A stretch of 7,252 nucleotides of DNA, from assembly GCA_002478575.1 (NCBI GenBank), contig DLOX01000152.1, forward strand, positions 2,617 to 9,868, written 5' to 3'. Positions 1 through 5,259 of the stretch are shown one piece after another. The stretch is from Sphingomonadales bacterium UBA7473. GTDB lineage: Bacteria; Pseudomonadota; Alphaproteobacteria; Sphingomonadales; Sphingomonadaceae. Below the pieces are notes generated by a model that ran no database searches, was not told where the DNA came from, and was given only the letters and a program-made list of their open reading frames with translations. Made by a program: the position numbers and the translations under genes. The stretch's first letter is position 1. Each line of letters starts with the position of its first letter.

Positions 1-425
1 ACGACATGGCCGGGCGTGTGGCCGGGGCAGTGAATGACGTCGAGGGTCAGCTTGCCAACCGTCACTGTGTCGCCATGGACGAGCCAACGGTTGGGCTCAA
101 ATGTCTCGGCATGCATGCCCCATTTGCGGCCATCATCGCCCAACTGCGCGATCCAGAAGCGATCATCTTCATGCGGGCCTTCAATCGGCACGCCGAGCTC
201 TTGCGCTAAAATCCCGGCCTGCCCGCAATGATCGAGATGGCCGTGGGTGATCAGGATCTTCTCGATGGTCACGCCATGCTGCGCTGCGGCAGCCTTCAGC
301 TGCGGCAGGTCACCACCGGGATCGCTGAAGGCGCCGAGCATAGTTTCGGTGCACCAAATGAGGGTGCAATTCTGCTGGAGCGGCGTGACGGGAACAATGG
401 CGGCGCGAAGGGGTGGGTTGGTCAT
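1..425 (-). CDS. gloC: GloC/YcbL-type metallo-beta-lactamase-fold hydrolase (glyoxalase II-like), 3'-truncated by the window edge
   Basis: Cytosolic metallo-beta-lactamase-fold protein of the YcbL/GloC group, which hydrolyses S-D-lactoylglutathione and related thioesters in methylglyoxal detoxification (known for the family). The 141 complete residues visible start MTNPPLRAAIVPVTPLQQNC, closely following the family N-terminus (IIPVT..QQNC.LIWC). A DPGGD turn lies at 35-39, and the metal-binding motif THGHLDH at 60-66 supplies His61, His63, Asp65 and His66. CPGHTPGH at 133-140 supplies the next metal ligand, His136. The block EDDRFWIAQL (86-95) is also family-like. The family is usually about 215 residues, so roughly the last third, including the later Asp and His ligands, is outside the window. 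The ATG at 423-425 has only a weak AAGAG-like site upstream. The gene lies downstream of pal on the same strand, separated by a repeat-filled spacer, so it is probably not part of the tol-pal operon. The fold is nearly certain; the exact substrate is inferred. Confidence 0.88.
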   Translation of the reverse strand, partial: MTNPPLRAAIVPVTPLQQNCTLIWCTETMLGAFSDPGGDLPQLKAAAAQHGVTIEKILITHGHLDHCGQAGILAQELGVPIEGPHEDDRFWIAQLGDDGRKWGMHAETFEPNRWLVHGDTVTVGKLTLDVIHCPGHTPGHV

Positions 426-442
426 ATTTAACTCTTAACAGC

Positions 443-510
443 CCTCTCCCCTTGAGGGGAGAGGATAGGGAGGCTTAGCGGTTCACCGCTTAGCCGAACT
501 TGGAGAGGGG
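443..510 (+). repeat. Palindromic intergenic repeat, copy A (REP-like)
   Basis: Copy A of a two-hairpin element. The first hairpin pairs 443-452 with 455-464 (arm CCTCTCCCCT, perfect 10 bp). The second pairs 472-481 with 486-495 around a TTCA loop, with core arm GCTTAGCGG and one T-T mismatch (476 against 491). The unit ends in CTTGGAGAGGGG at 499-510. It aligns with the reverse complement of 527-593 over its whole length, so the spacer holds two inverted copies of one element. There is no open reading frame or sign of a transposase. It resembles REP/BIME-type intergenic elements by structure; I cannot name the family. Confidence 0.75.
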
Positions 511-526
511 TGGAGTCATCCTATCG

Positions 527-593
527 CCCCTCTCAAGACTTGCTAAGCAGCAAGCTGCTAAGCCAAGTCTTTCTCTCCCCAATGGGGCGAGAA
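527..593 (-). repeat. Palindromic intergenic repeat, copy B, inverted relative to copy A
   Basis: On the minus strand this copy has the same order as copy A: a GC hairpin, a GCTTAGC palindrome, then CTTGAGAGGGG. The GC hairpin pairs 571-576 with 588-593 (one mismatch) and 577-580 with 584-587. The central palindrome pairs 542-551 with 554-563, with one mismatch at the same place as in copy A. In this copy the stem extends outward, because AAGACTT at 535-541 pairs with AAGTCTT at 565-571 across a one-base bulge, giving a stem of about 17 bp. It ends 6 bp from the pal stop codon and is the first structure that transcripts leaving pal meet. It may slow decay or help end transcription, but no U-run follows either hairpin on the minus strand, so it is not a classical intrinsic terminator. 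Confidence 0.75.
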
Positions 594-599
594 TTAAGT

Positions 600-1106
600 T
601 TAACGCACGGTGACGGAAACCGCCCGCCGGTTCCGCGCCCAAGCCTCTTCGTTGGAACCCACAGCATCCGGCCGTTCTTTGCCATAGCTGATGGTGGTGA
701 TCCGTTCCGGTGAAATGCCCAAAGAAGCGAGATAGTTTTTCGCGGCATTGGCGCGGCGTTCGCCAAGAGCGAGGTTATAGTCCCGCGTGCCGCGCTCATC
801 GCAATGGCCTTCAACGGTGACGCGGACATTGGGATAGCGTTGCAGCCAGCTGGCTTGGCTTTTCAGCACTTCCATATCTTCTGGATCAACATCGAACTTG
901 TCTGTGTTGAAGAAGATGCGGTCAGATGCTGTGTTCGCGACGAAATCTTCCTGGCTTCCCGGCACTGGCGCATTGGGCCCTGTGCTGACTTGCCCGCCAC
1001 CTCCGGGCGTGCCCATGGGCTCTGGCGGAATCCGGTCCCGCTTGGTTGCACAGCCAGTGATGGCCAAGGCCGCAACCGTGATGATCAAAAAGCGCTGCAT
1101 GGTCAT
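600..1106 (-). CDS. pal: Pal, peptidoglycan-associated outer-membrane lipoprotein
   Basis: Outer-membrane lipoprotein of the Tol-Pal complex. It binds peptidoglycan through an OmpA-like domain and alternates between peptidoglycan and TolB. With the start used here it has 168 residues. A lipoprotein signal (MTMQRFLIITVAALAITGC) ends in the lipobox ITGC, so Cys19 is the acylated N-terminus. A Gly/Pro-rich tether follows at about 26-50. The OmpA-like domain spans about 60-168, with GHCDERGT at 100-107, YNLALGERRA at 110-119 and NRRAVSV at 159-165. Asp103 and Arg118 match the family's diaminopimelate-binding Asp and Arg. The start was chosen because AAAGGA (1115-1120) is 8 bases from the ATG at 1104-1106. 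An upstream in-frame ATG at 1113-1115 overlaps that ribosome binding site, and another at 1098-1100 is too far from it. It is the last gene of the operon, 42 bp after tolB. Confidence 0.96.
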   Translation of the reverse strand: MTMQRFLIITVAALAITGCATKRDRIPPEPMGTPGGGGQVSTGPNAPVPGSQEDFVANTASDRIFFNTDKFDVDPEDMEVLKSQASWLQRYPNVRVTVEGHCDERGTRDYNLALGERRANAAKNYLASLGISPERITTISYGKERPDAVGSNEEAWARNRRAVSVTVR

Positions 1107-1114
1107 GATACTCA

Positions 1115-1120
1115 TCCTTT
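1115..1120 (-). promoter_or_regulatory. Ribosome binding site that decides the pal start
   Basis: AAAGGA on the minus strand lies 8 bases before the ATG at 1104-1106. It overlaps the upstream in-frame ATG (1113-1115), so that ATG cannot use it. The pal start is therefore placed at 1106, not 1115. Confidence 0.65.
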
Positions 1121-1148
1121 TCAGCAGTGAGCCTTAGTAAAAGCAAAG

Positions 1149-2489
1149 TTATGGGAGAATCGGCCCCCAGGCGGGGTCTGATCCATCAACAGGTGTTTGA
1201 ATGCGCCTTTCATTAACGCCCGTCAAATCCACTTGCCACACAGTCGTTTTGCCAGAGCCTTGGGCCGTGCGGAAAAACTGAATGACGCGGCCATTGGGTG
1301 ACCAAGTGGGGGCTTCGTCTTGCCAACTGTCTGTTAGGATCCGTTCGCTGCCGCCGCCCGGAGTCATGGTGCCAATGCGGAAATTGCCTGCGATCTTGGT
1401 GAAGGCGATCAAGTCCCCACGTGGGCTCCATTCGGGCGTTGCATATCGCCCGCCGCCGCTGCTGATCCGGCTCTGATCGCTGCCATCGGCATTCATAGTG
1501 TAAATCTGCTGGCTGCCCGAACGATCGCTTTCGAAGACGATCCGGCTGCCATCAGGCGAAAAGCTGCCGCCAATATCAATGCCGGGCGCGTTGGTGAGGC
1601 GGCGGGGGGTGCCGCCTGTAGCAGGCACGGAATAAATGTCGGTATTGCCAGCAACAGCCATGGAATAAAGCACCGTTCGACCATCGGGGGACCAGCGGGG
1701 TGAGAAGGTGGGGTTTGCGCTTTCTGTCACCAGCCGTTGTGCACCTGTCTCAACATTCAACACGAAGATGCGCGGGCGCTGGCCAAGATAAGACAGATAA
1801 AGGATCGACCGATAGTCCGGCGAAAAACGCGGGGTGAGCGCCATCGCTTGGCCATTGGTCAGGAAGCGGTGATTGGCGCCATCGGAATCCATGATCGCCA
1901 AGCGCTTGACGCGGCGGTTCTTCGGGCCAGTCTCCGCGATATAGGCGATGCGGCTATCGAAGAAGGGGCTTTCGCCGGTGAGCTTGGAATAGATGGCATC
2001 GGCACATTTATGCGCAGCGCGACGCCAATCGCGCGGGGCCACTGAATAGCCTGCTCGCGTGAGTTCCGATCTCAAGGTGACGTCATAGAGATAGCAGCCA
2101 ACCGTCAATGTGCCATCGGCATTGCCGCGCACAAAGCCTTGCACCAGCGCTTCCGCGCCTGCACCGGACCAATGGCCATAATCGGGGGCCGTGACCTCCG
2201 CGAAAGAAACCGCTTTCAGGCCAGCAGGGCCGCTTGGCTTGAACAGTCCTGCATTGCGGAGGTTTGCCGAGATGACTTCTGAGACAGCCCGGCCCAGCGT
2301 GGCTGTGCTTCCCGCAGGGGTTGTGACGTCTGCGGGTGTCGGCATCGCGGGGATCGCAAGGTTCAGATCATTGCGAACATCGACCTCTACTAGCTCCCGA
2401 TCATCTTGGGGGGGCGTTGCTGGCACGGTTTGTGCCGCCGCGATACCGATTGTCGAAAACACCAATATAAGAGCAAAAAGCTGTTTCAT
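1149..2489 (-). CDS. tolB: TolB, periplasmic beta-propeller protein of the Tol-Pal complex
   Basis: Periplasmic protein that binds Pal through its propeller and TolA through its N-terminal end. It has 446 residues, about the usual length. The signal peptide MKQLFALILVFSTIGIAAAQ gives cleavage near residue 19-20. The N-terminal alpha/beta domain (about 30-170) includes the typical GHWSGAGAEALVQGFV at 105-120. The six-bladed propeller of WD40-like PD40 repeats shows RFSPD (221), RWSPDG (265), SFSPDG (309), EWSPRG (353), TWSPNG (395) and the closing DPAWGP (438-443). The reading frame stays open upstream to an ATG at 2520-2522. That start would add 11 polar residues before the signal peptide and run 37 bp into tolA. 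The chosen ATG overlaps the tolA stop as ATGA and follows GAAGG at 2494-2498. This is standard translational coupling with tolA. Confidence 0.97.
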   Translation of the reverse strand: MKQLFALILVFSTIGIAAAQTVPATPPQDDRELVEVDVRNDLNLAIPAMPTPADVTTPAGSTATLGRAVSEVISANLRNAGLFKPSGPAGLKAVSFAEVTAPDYGHWSGAGAEALVQGFVRGNADGTLTVGCYLYDVTLRSELTRAGYSVAPRDWRRAAHKCADAIYSKLTGESPFFDSRIAYIAETGPKNRRVKRLAIMDSDGANHRFLTNGQAMALTPRFSPDYRSILYLSYLGQRPRIFVLNVETGAQRLVTESANPTFSPRWSPDGRTVLYSMAVAGNTDIYSVPATGGTPRRLTNAPGIDIGGSFSPDGSRIVFESDRSGSQQIYTMNADGSDQSRISSGGGRYATPEWSPRGDLIAFTKIAGNFRIGTMTPGGGSERILTDSWQDEAPTWSPNGRVIQFFRTAQGSGKTTVWQVDLTGVNERRIQTPVDGSDPAWGPILP

Positions 2490-3334
2490 CTTACCTTCAA
2501 CCTCATCGGTATTCGCTTCCATGCATCATACTGATCCTTGGGAAGCGATGTAAAAGGGGGGGCGCTTTTTGCGGCCCTGATTGCGCAGCTCCGAAGAGGG
2601 GCTGCTTGAGCGCTGTTGCTCTCATTTACTTCACTTTGCTTGATAAAGACAACATCTGCAACCGATCCGTCTGCGTTCAATAGCACGTCAATATCAGTCA
2701 GTATCAAATTGACGTCCACTCCGCTCGGTGCGCATTTCTGAAATCGGGGACCAATCACACTTCCGAGAAGAAACTTGGCCTGTTGCTTGGTTTGCGCAAT
2801 GGTTGGTCCCGGCTTTGCCGCAGGCTTGGGGCTAGGCGAGGTTCCGGGCTTCGGAGCAGACCCGCCCAAAATGCCTGTGATATTGCCTGTGGGGGCAACC
2901 GGCTTGGCGGGCTTTGGCTGAGGCTTGGCCGGAGTTGGCTTCGGCTTTGGTTGGGGCTTCGCTGGTGTCGGTTTGGGCTGTGGTTTAGGCGCAGGCTTTG
3001 GCGCCGGTTTCGGAACAGGCTTTGGTTGAGGCTTAGGAACGGGTTTTGGTTCTGGTCTCGGCAGAGGTTTGGGAGGCGGAGGAGGCACAACTTGCGGCAA
3101 AGCCTCCGGCTCAGGCGGCGTTGGCTCTTCAGCTTTTGCCGCGGCTGGGGGCGTAGGTTGCGGGTCAGGCGCAGTTGTTTCCTCGGCCATCTTGGTCACA
3201 AGATCGACCTCAATCGGATCATTCTCAATGACGGGCAGTTTGGGCGGCTTGAGCAGGCTCAAGGACAGGGCCGCAAACAGTGCGACATGCCCGATGAGGG
3301 CAAGGCCAAGGCCATTGCGCTCCACCCGATCCAT
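2486..3334 (-). CDS. tolA: TolA, inner-membrane to periplasm-spanning arm of the Tol system
   Basis: TolA is anchored in the inner membrane by one N-terminal helix that contacts TolQR, and reaches across the periplasm to TolB and Pal. Its 282 residues comprise a short cytoplasmic start (MDRVERNG), a transmembrane helix at about 9-28 (GLALIGHVALFAALSLSLL), an acidic stretch (39-56), a Pro/Lys-rich linker (about 57-178) made of KPxPKP units, and a C-terminal domain from about 180. That domain has two cysteines, Cys201 and Cys250, spaced for a possible disulfide, and ends DQYDAWKRIPMRLKVR, like TolA/TonB-type C-terminal domains. The linker is Pro/Lys rather than the long Ala-rich helix of enterobacterial TolA, as is common in alphaproteobacteria. 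The start follows GAAGAGG with 8 bases spacing and directly abuts the tolR stop (TAAATG). The C-terminus is divergent, so identification rests on architecture and operon position. Confidence 0.93.
   Translation of the reverse strand: MDRVERNGLGLALIGHVALFAALSLSLLKPPKLPVIENDPIEVDLVTKMAEETTAPDPQPTPPAAAKAEEPTPPEPEALPQVVPPPPPKPLPRPEPKPVPKPQPKPVPKPAPKPAPKPQPKPTPAKPQPKPKPTPAKPQPKPAKPVAPTGNITGILGGSAPKPGTSPSPKPAAKPGPTIAQTKQQAKFLLGSVIGPRFQKCAPSGVDVNLILTDIDVLLNADGSVADVVFIKQSEVNESNSAQAAPLRSCAIRAAKSAPPFTSLPKDQYDAWKRIPMRLKVR
2494..2498 (-). promoter_or_regulatory. Ribosome binding site supporting the internal tolB start
   Basis: GAAGG on the minus strand sits 4 bases before the ATG at 2487-2489, inside the end of tolA. 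A second purine patch, GAGG at 2501-2504, is 11 bases away. Both favour the ATG that opens the signal peptide over the ATG at 2520-2522. Confidence 0.5.
2897..3085 (-). repeat. Degenerate Pro-Lys codon repeat inside tolA
   Basis: Residues 84-146 of TolA are built almost entirely from KP, PKP, PKPxP and PAKPQPKP units, including a near-duplicate PTPAKPQPKP. At DNA level this is a degenerate run of CC(N)AA(R/G)CC triplets with many synonymous differences. It is therefore an older repeat kept by selection on the protein rather than a recent tandem expansion. A change in unit number would alter the reach of the TolA arm. Confidence 0.7.
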
Positions 3335-3781
3335 TTATTCGGCCTCTTCGCCTGCGGTTGTCGTGAGCAAAGCCACGCGGTTCAGGCCCGCGCGGTTGAG
3401 CTCTCCCATCACCGCCATCACCCGACCATAATCGAGCTGGGTATCAGCACGCAGATAGATTTGCGGTGGTTCGTCAATGCCCCCGCGCGCCGCAATAGCT
3501 GCCAAGCGGACGGGCAAGTCGATCATCTCAACCGGCTTATCGTCGATGAACAGGCGGCCATCATTGCTGAGCGAAAGCTGCACGGGCTCCTTATCCTGCT
3601 CCAAAGATTTGGCGCGGCTCTCCGGCAAAGTGACAGGTACGCCAGACGCCAAGAGCGGCGCTGTCACCATGAAGATGATCAGCAGCACAAGCATCACGTC
3701 CACCATCGGCGTCACGTTAATTTCAGCCATCGGCGCGCGACGCTGGCGGCCGCGGCCGGAGGGGAGCGGTGACATGGCCAT
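3335..3781 (-). CDS. tolR: TolR, ExbD/TolR-type proton-channel subunit
   Basis: TolR forms the proton-driven stator with TolQ and energises TolA. It has 148 residues: a basic cytoplasmic N-terminus (RGRQRRAP, 10-17), one transmembrane helix at about 26-46, and a periplasmic ExbD-like domain at about 50-142. The motif AEINVTPMVDVMLVLLIIFM at 19-38 carries Asp28, the conserved proton-binding aspartate of the TolR/ExbD helix. The periplasmic part shows the family pattern, with LPESRAK (52-58), LSLSNDGRLFIDDKPV (69-84) and IYLRAD..LDYGRVMAVM (108-125). The first ATG (3779-3781) has AGGAG 7 bases upstream; a second in-frame ATG two codons later is less well placed. The gene is separated from tolQ by 153 bp of repeat-bearing DNA, but abuts tolA with no gap. 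Confidence 0.97.
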   Translation of the reverse strand: MAMSPLPSGRGRQRRAPMAEINVTPMVDVMLVLLIIFMVTAPLLASGVPVTLPESRAKSLEQDKEPVQLSLSNDGRLFIDDKPVEMIDLPVRLAAIAARGGIDEPPQIYLRADTQLDYGRVMAVMGELNRAGLNRVALLTTTAGEEAE

Positions 3782-3804
3782 ATTACTTCTCCTCGCTCGC
3801 CCAA

Positions 3805-3910
3805 CCGCTCAGGCTGAGCTTGACGAAGCCCAGTCGAAATTTGGCGAAAAGGGCCCTTCGACTGCCTTGCAGGCGCTCAGGACATGCTTCGTCAAGCTCA
3901 GCCTGAGCGG
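3805..3910. repeat. 25-bp perfect inverted repeat (paired REP-like units) inside the tol operon
   Basis: The left arm 3805-3829 and right arm 3886-3910 are exact reverse complements over 25 bp (arm begins CCGCTCAGGCTGAGC). Inside them, CAGTCGAA at 3831-3838 and TTCGACTG at 3857-3864 form a second perfect 8-bp inverted pair. The structure is best read as two inverted copies of one unit (TTCGACTG, then GCTTCGTCAAGCTCAG and onward). The right copy carries 21 extra bases (3865-3885) where the left has one. Very similar GCTCAGG/CTTCGACAAGCTCAG repeats are, from memory, abundant between genes in sphingomonad genomes. In the mRNA this would fold into a very stable hairpin between tolQ and tolR. No protein-coding role is seen. 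Confidence 0.85.
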
Positions 3911-3934
3911 AACTGGAGAGACTGCAAGGCCTGA

Positions 3935-4630
3935 TCATTGATCCATCTCCAATTCCCGGCTGAAGGTCGCGTGCAGGCCATCGGCGAAGCGATTGAGCCG
4001 CGCCTCCATCCGGTTCAGGCCATGGCCGAAACGGTTATAGGCAATGACCGCCGGGATCGCAGCGAACAAGCCAATGGCGGTCGCAAACAAGGCCTCTGCA
4101 ATGCCGGGCGCCACAACCGCAAGCGAGCTATTGCCTGCCGCACCAATCGCGGTGAAGCTGCGCATGATGCCCCAAACCGTGCCGAACAGACCCACAAAGG
4201 GCGCGACGCTGCCAACGGTCGCGAGGATATTCAGCCGATCCCCCAGCTTGTCGATTTCAGTCGCAACCGCTGCGCCCATCGCCGTTGCCAACCGCTCCCG
4301 CGTGCCATCGCGATCAATCTTGCCTTTGCCGGTTGACCGCCGCCATTCATACATGCCTGCGGAGAAAATGCGGGCGGCGGGCAGGTCCGCATCCTTATTC
4401 TCCCGGTAGAAGGCTTCGGCATCATTGGCGGCCCAAAAATCGCGCTCAAACCGTTCGGACTCTTTGGCCGCCTTGCGGGTCTTGGTCCACTGGCTGATGA
4501 TGATGGCCCATGTCCAGATACTCGCCGCGAGAAGACCGATCATCACGATCTTCACGACAATGTCTGCCTGCATGAACAAGCTAAGGGGAGAAAGAAGAGT
4601 AGGGTCGGTGGGGATCAGGGCTGCACTCAT
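3935..4630 (-). CDS. tolQ: TolQ, inner-membrane proton-channel subunit of the Tol motor
   Basis: TolQ belongs to the TolQ/ExbB/MotA family and forms the ring around TolR that converts proton flow into TolA movement. It has 231 residues and three membrane segments: about 24-46 (VVKIVMIGLLAASIWTWAIII), 135-158 and 170-197. Signature stretches are LATVGSVAPFVGLFGTVWGI (136-155) and VAPGIAEALFATAIGLFAAI (173-192), followed by PAVIAYNRF. Thr151 and Thr184 have the same 33-residue spacing as the channel threonines Thr145 and Thr178 of E. coli TolQ. Length is normal and no key residue is missing. The start ATG overlaps the ybgC stop as ATGA. A GGAG lies 14 bases upstream, too far to be ideal, so translation probably depends on coupling with ybgC. 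Confidence 0.98.
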   Translation of the reverse strand: MSAALIPTDPTLLSPLSLFMQADIVVKIVMIGLLAASIWTWAIIISQWTKTRKAAKESERFERDFWAANDAEAFYRENKDADLPAARIFSAGMYEWRRSTGKGKIDRDGTRERLATAMGAAVATEIDKLGDRLNILATVGSVAPFVGLFGTVWGIMRSFTAIGAAGNSSLAVVAPGIAEALFATAIGLFAAIPAVIAYNRFGHGLNRMEARLNRFADGLHATFSRELEMDQ

Positions 4631-5085
4631 GACGCTATGTTTTGCTCCGGTAAGAGGGGCGTGAATTTCTGGATCCAGTCCTTGGGCTGGCGGCGCGGAC
4701 GGCCTTCGGGGGAAAGGAAAGCCGCCAACACTGTGGCTTCAGTCAACCGTTCATCACCCAACATGACTCTCTGATGAATCAAGCAGGATGCTGCGCGGAC
4801 TTGCTCGACAGTCGAGACGATCAGCAGCGCATCATCAAAATGCGCAGGCCGCAGATATTTGATGTTGAGCTCAGCAACCGCATAAACGCCATCGCCTGCC
4901 GCAAAGGCATCCGATTGAATGATGCCTGCGACGCTCAACATGTCAGACCGGGCGCGCTCCATGAAGCGCAGATAAGAAGCGTGATAAACCACGCCTGAAA
5001 AGTCCGTATCCTCAAAATAAACCCGCACGGCAAAGCGATGCTCACGGCCCACAAAATGGCCGGAATAGGGGAGGGATGAGGTCAT
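4627..5085 (-). CDS. ybgC: YbgC, acyl-CoA thioesterase of the Tol-Pal operon
   Basis: Cytoplasmic hot-dog-fold thioesterase of the 4-hydroxybenzoyl-CoA thioesterase/YbgC family. It hydrolyses acyl-CoA and is linked to phospholipid metabolism at the inner membrane; its role in Tol function is not settled. It has 152 residues. The signature VYFEDTDFSGVVYHASYLRF at 22-41 holds Asp28, equivalent to the catalytic Asp18 of E. coli YbgC. The following FMERARSDML is also typical. AELNIKYLRPAHFDD (71-85) matches the central strand and turn of the family. The ATG at 5083-5085 is the only good start, since a TAA closes the frame at 5095-5097 upstream; no clear Shine-Dalgarno site is seen. It is the first gene of the operon as visible. 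In many proteobacteria ruvCAB lie just upstream, but they are not present here. Confidence 0.95.
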   Translation of the reverse strand: MTSSLPYSGHFVGREHRFAVRVYFEDTDFSGVVYHASYLRFMERARSDMLSVAGIIQSDAFAAGDGVYAVAELNIKYLRPAHFDDALLIVSTVEQVRAASCLIHQRVMLGDERLTEATVLAAFLSPEGRPRRQPKDWIQKFTPLLPEQNIAS

Positions 5086-5259
5086 TGTTGGGGCTTAGAC
5101 GAAGATTATGGGGAAGGGAATCCCAAGCCAATCGTCATATCGCTCCAAGACTGGGAGACTTGGCTTTCTATTTCCTGACAACCCCATTCGACAGCGGTTC
5201 AGATTGAGCGCGCTAACTCCAGATTCATCGGGGTCTTTTATCAAACGAAGGAGTTTGAA
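5086..5259. other. Divergent intergenic region between ybgC (minus) and a small exported-protein gene (plus)
   Basis: These 174 bp must hold the promoter of the Tol-Pal operon and that of the gene at 5260. On the minus strand, CATAAT (5105-5110) is a possible -10 box, about 20 bases before the ybgC start, but I see no good -35 partner. Short inverted pairs exist: AAGCCAA 5125-5131 with TTGGCTT 5160-5166, and CCAAG 5145-5149 with CTTGG 5159-5163. No strong promoter can be named on the plus strand. The minus strand also reads as a possible HTH-gene remnant (separate entry). Confidence 0.5.
5095..5259 (-). pseudogene. Possible C-terminal remnant of an XRE-type helix-turn-helix regulator
   Basis: Read on the minus strand, this stretch is open to a TAA at 5095-5097, ten bases before the ybgC start. 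It encodes a tail containing SALNLNRCRMGLSGNRKPSL followed by PVLERYDDWLGIPFPIIFV. The pattern A-L-N-L-N-x(5)-L-S-G-N-R-K-P-S-L-x-x-L-E-R-Y-x-x-W-L-G resembles the last helices of XRE/Cro-type domains (typically GxRKPSLxxLERxAxxLGV). No start codon with a ribosome site precedes it. The open frame extends to 5391 only by running antisense through the well-supported gene at 5260-5499. It could be a decayed gene fragment, the end of a frameshifted gene, or chance resemblance. No homology search was possible here. Confidence 0.25.

Noticed and set aside
443..593. CRISPR array or classical intrinsic terminator
   Set aside because: There are only two copies, in opposite orientation and without regular spacers, so it is not CRISPR. 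The hairpins lack a following U-run, so intrinsic termination is not supported.
510..829. Open frames of about 70-100 codons across the pal 3' end and the repeat spacer
   Set aside because: They read through the palindromic repeats or lie in other frames of pal; no independent coding signal is visible.
1107..1115. Longer pal start at 1115
   Set aside because: Its ATG overlaps the only Shine-Dalgarno sequence, which is ideally spaced for the ATG at 1106. The lipobox is the same either way.
2490..2522. Longer tolB start at 2522
   Set aside because: It would place eleven polar residues before a normal signal peptide and extend the overlap with tolA to 37 bp. The ATGA start at 2489 with GAAGG upstream fits better.
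2783..3772. Long plus-strand open frame of 329 codons, rich in Arg, Leu, Trp and Gly
   Set aside because: It is antisense to tolA and tolR. Its odd composition is what results from reading the Pro/Lys codon repeats backwards, and it has no ribosome site or recognisable domain.
3805..3910. Insertion sequence or transposon ends
   Set aside because: The arms are only 56 bp apart with no coding capacity, and no flanking target-site duplication was found by eye. A REP-like pair explains it better.
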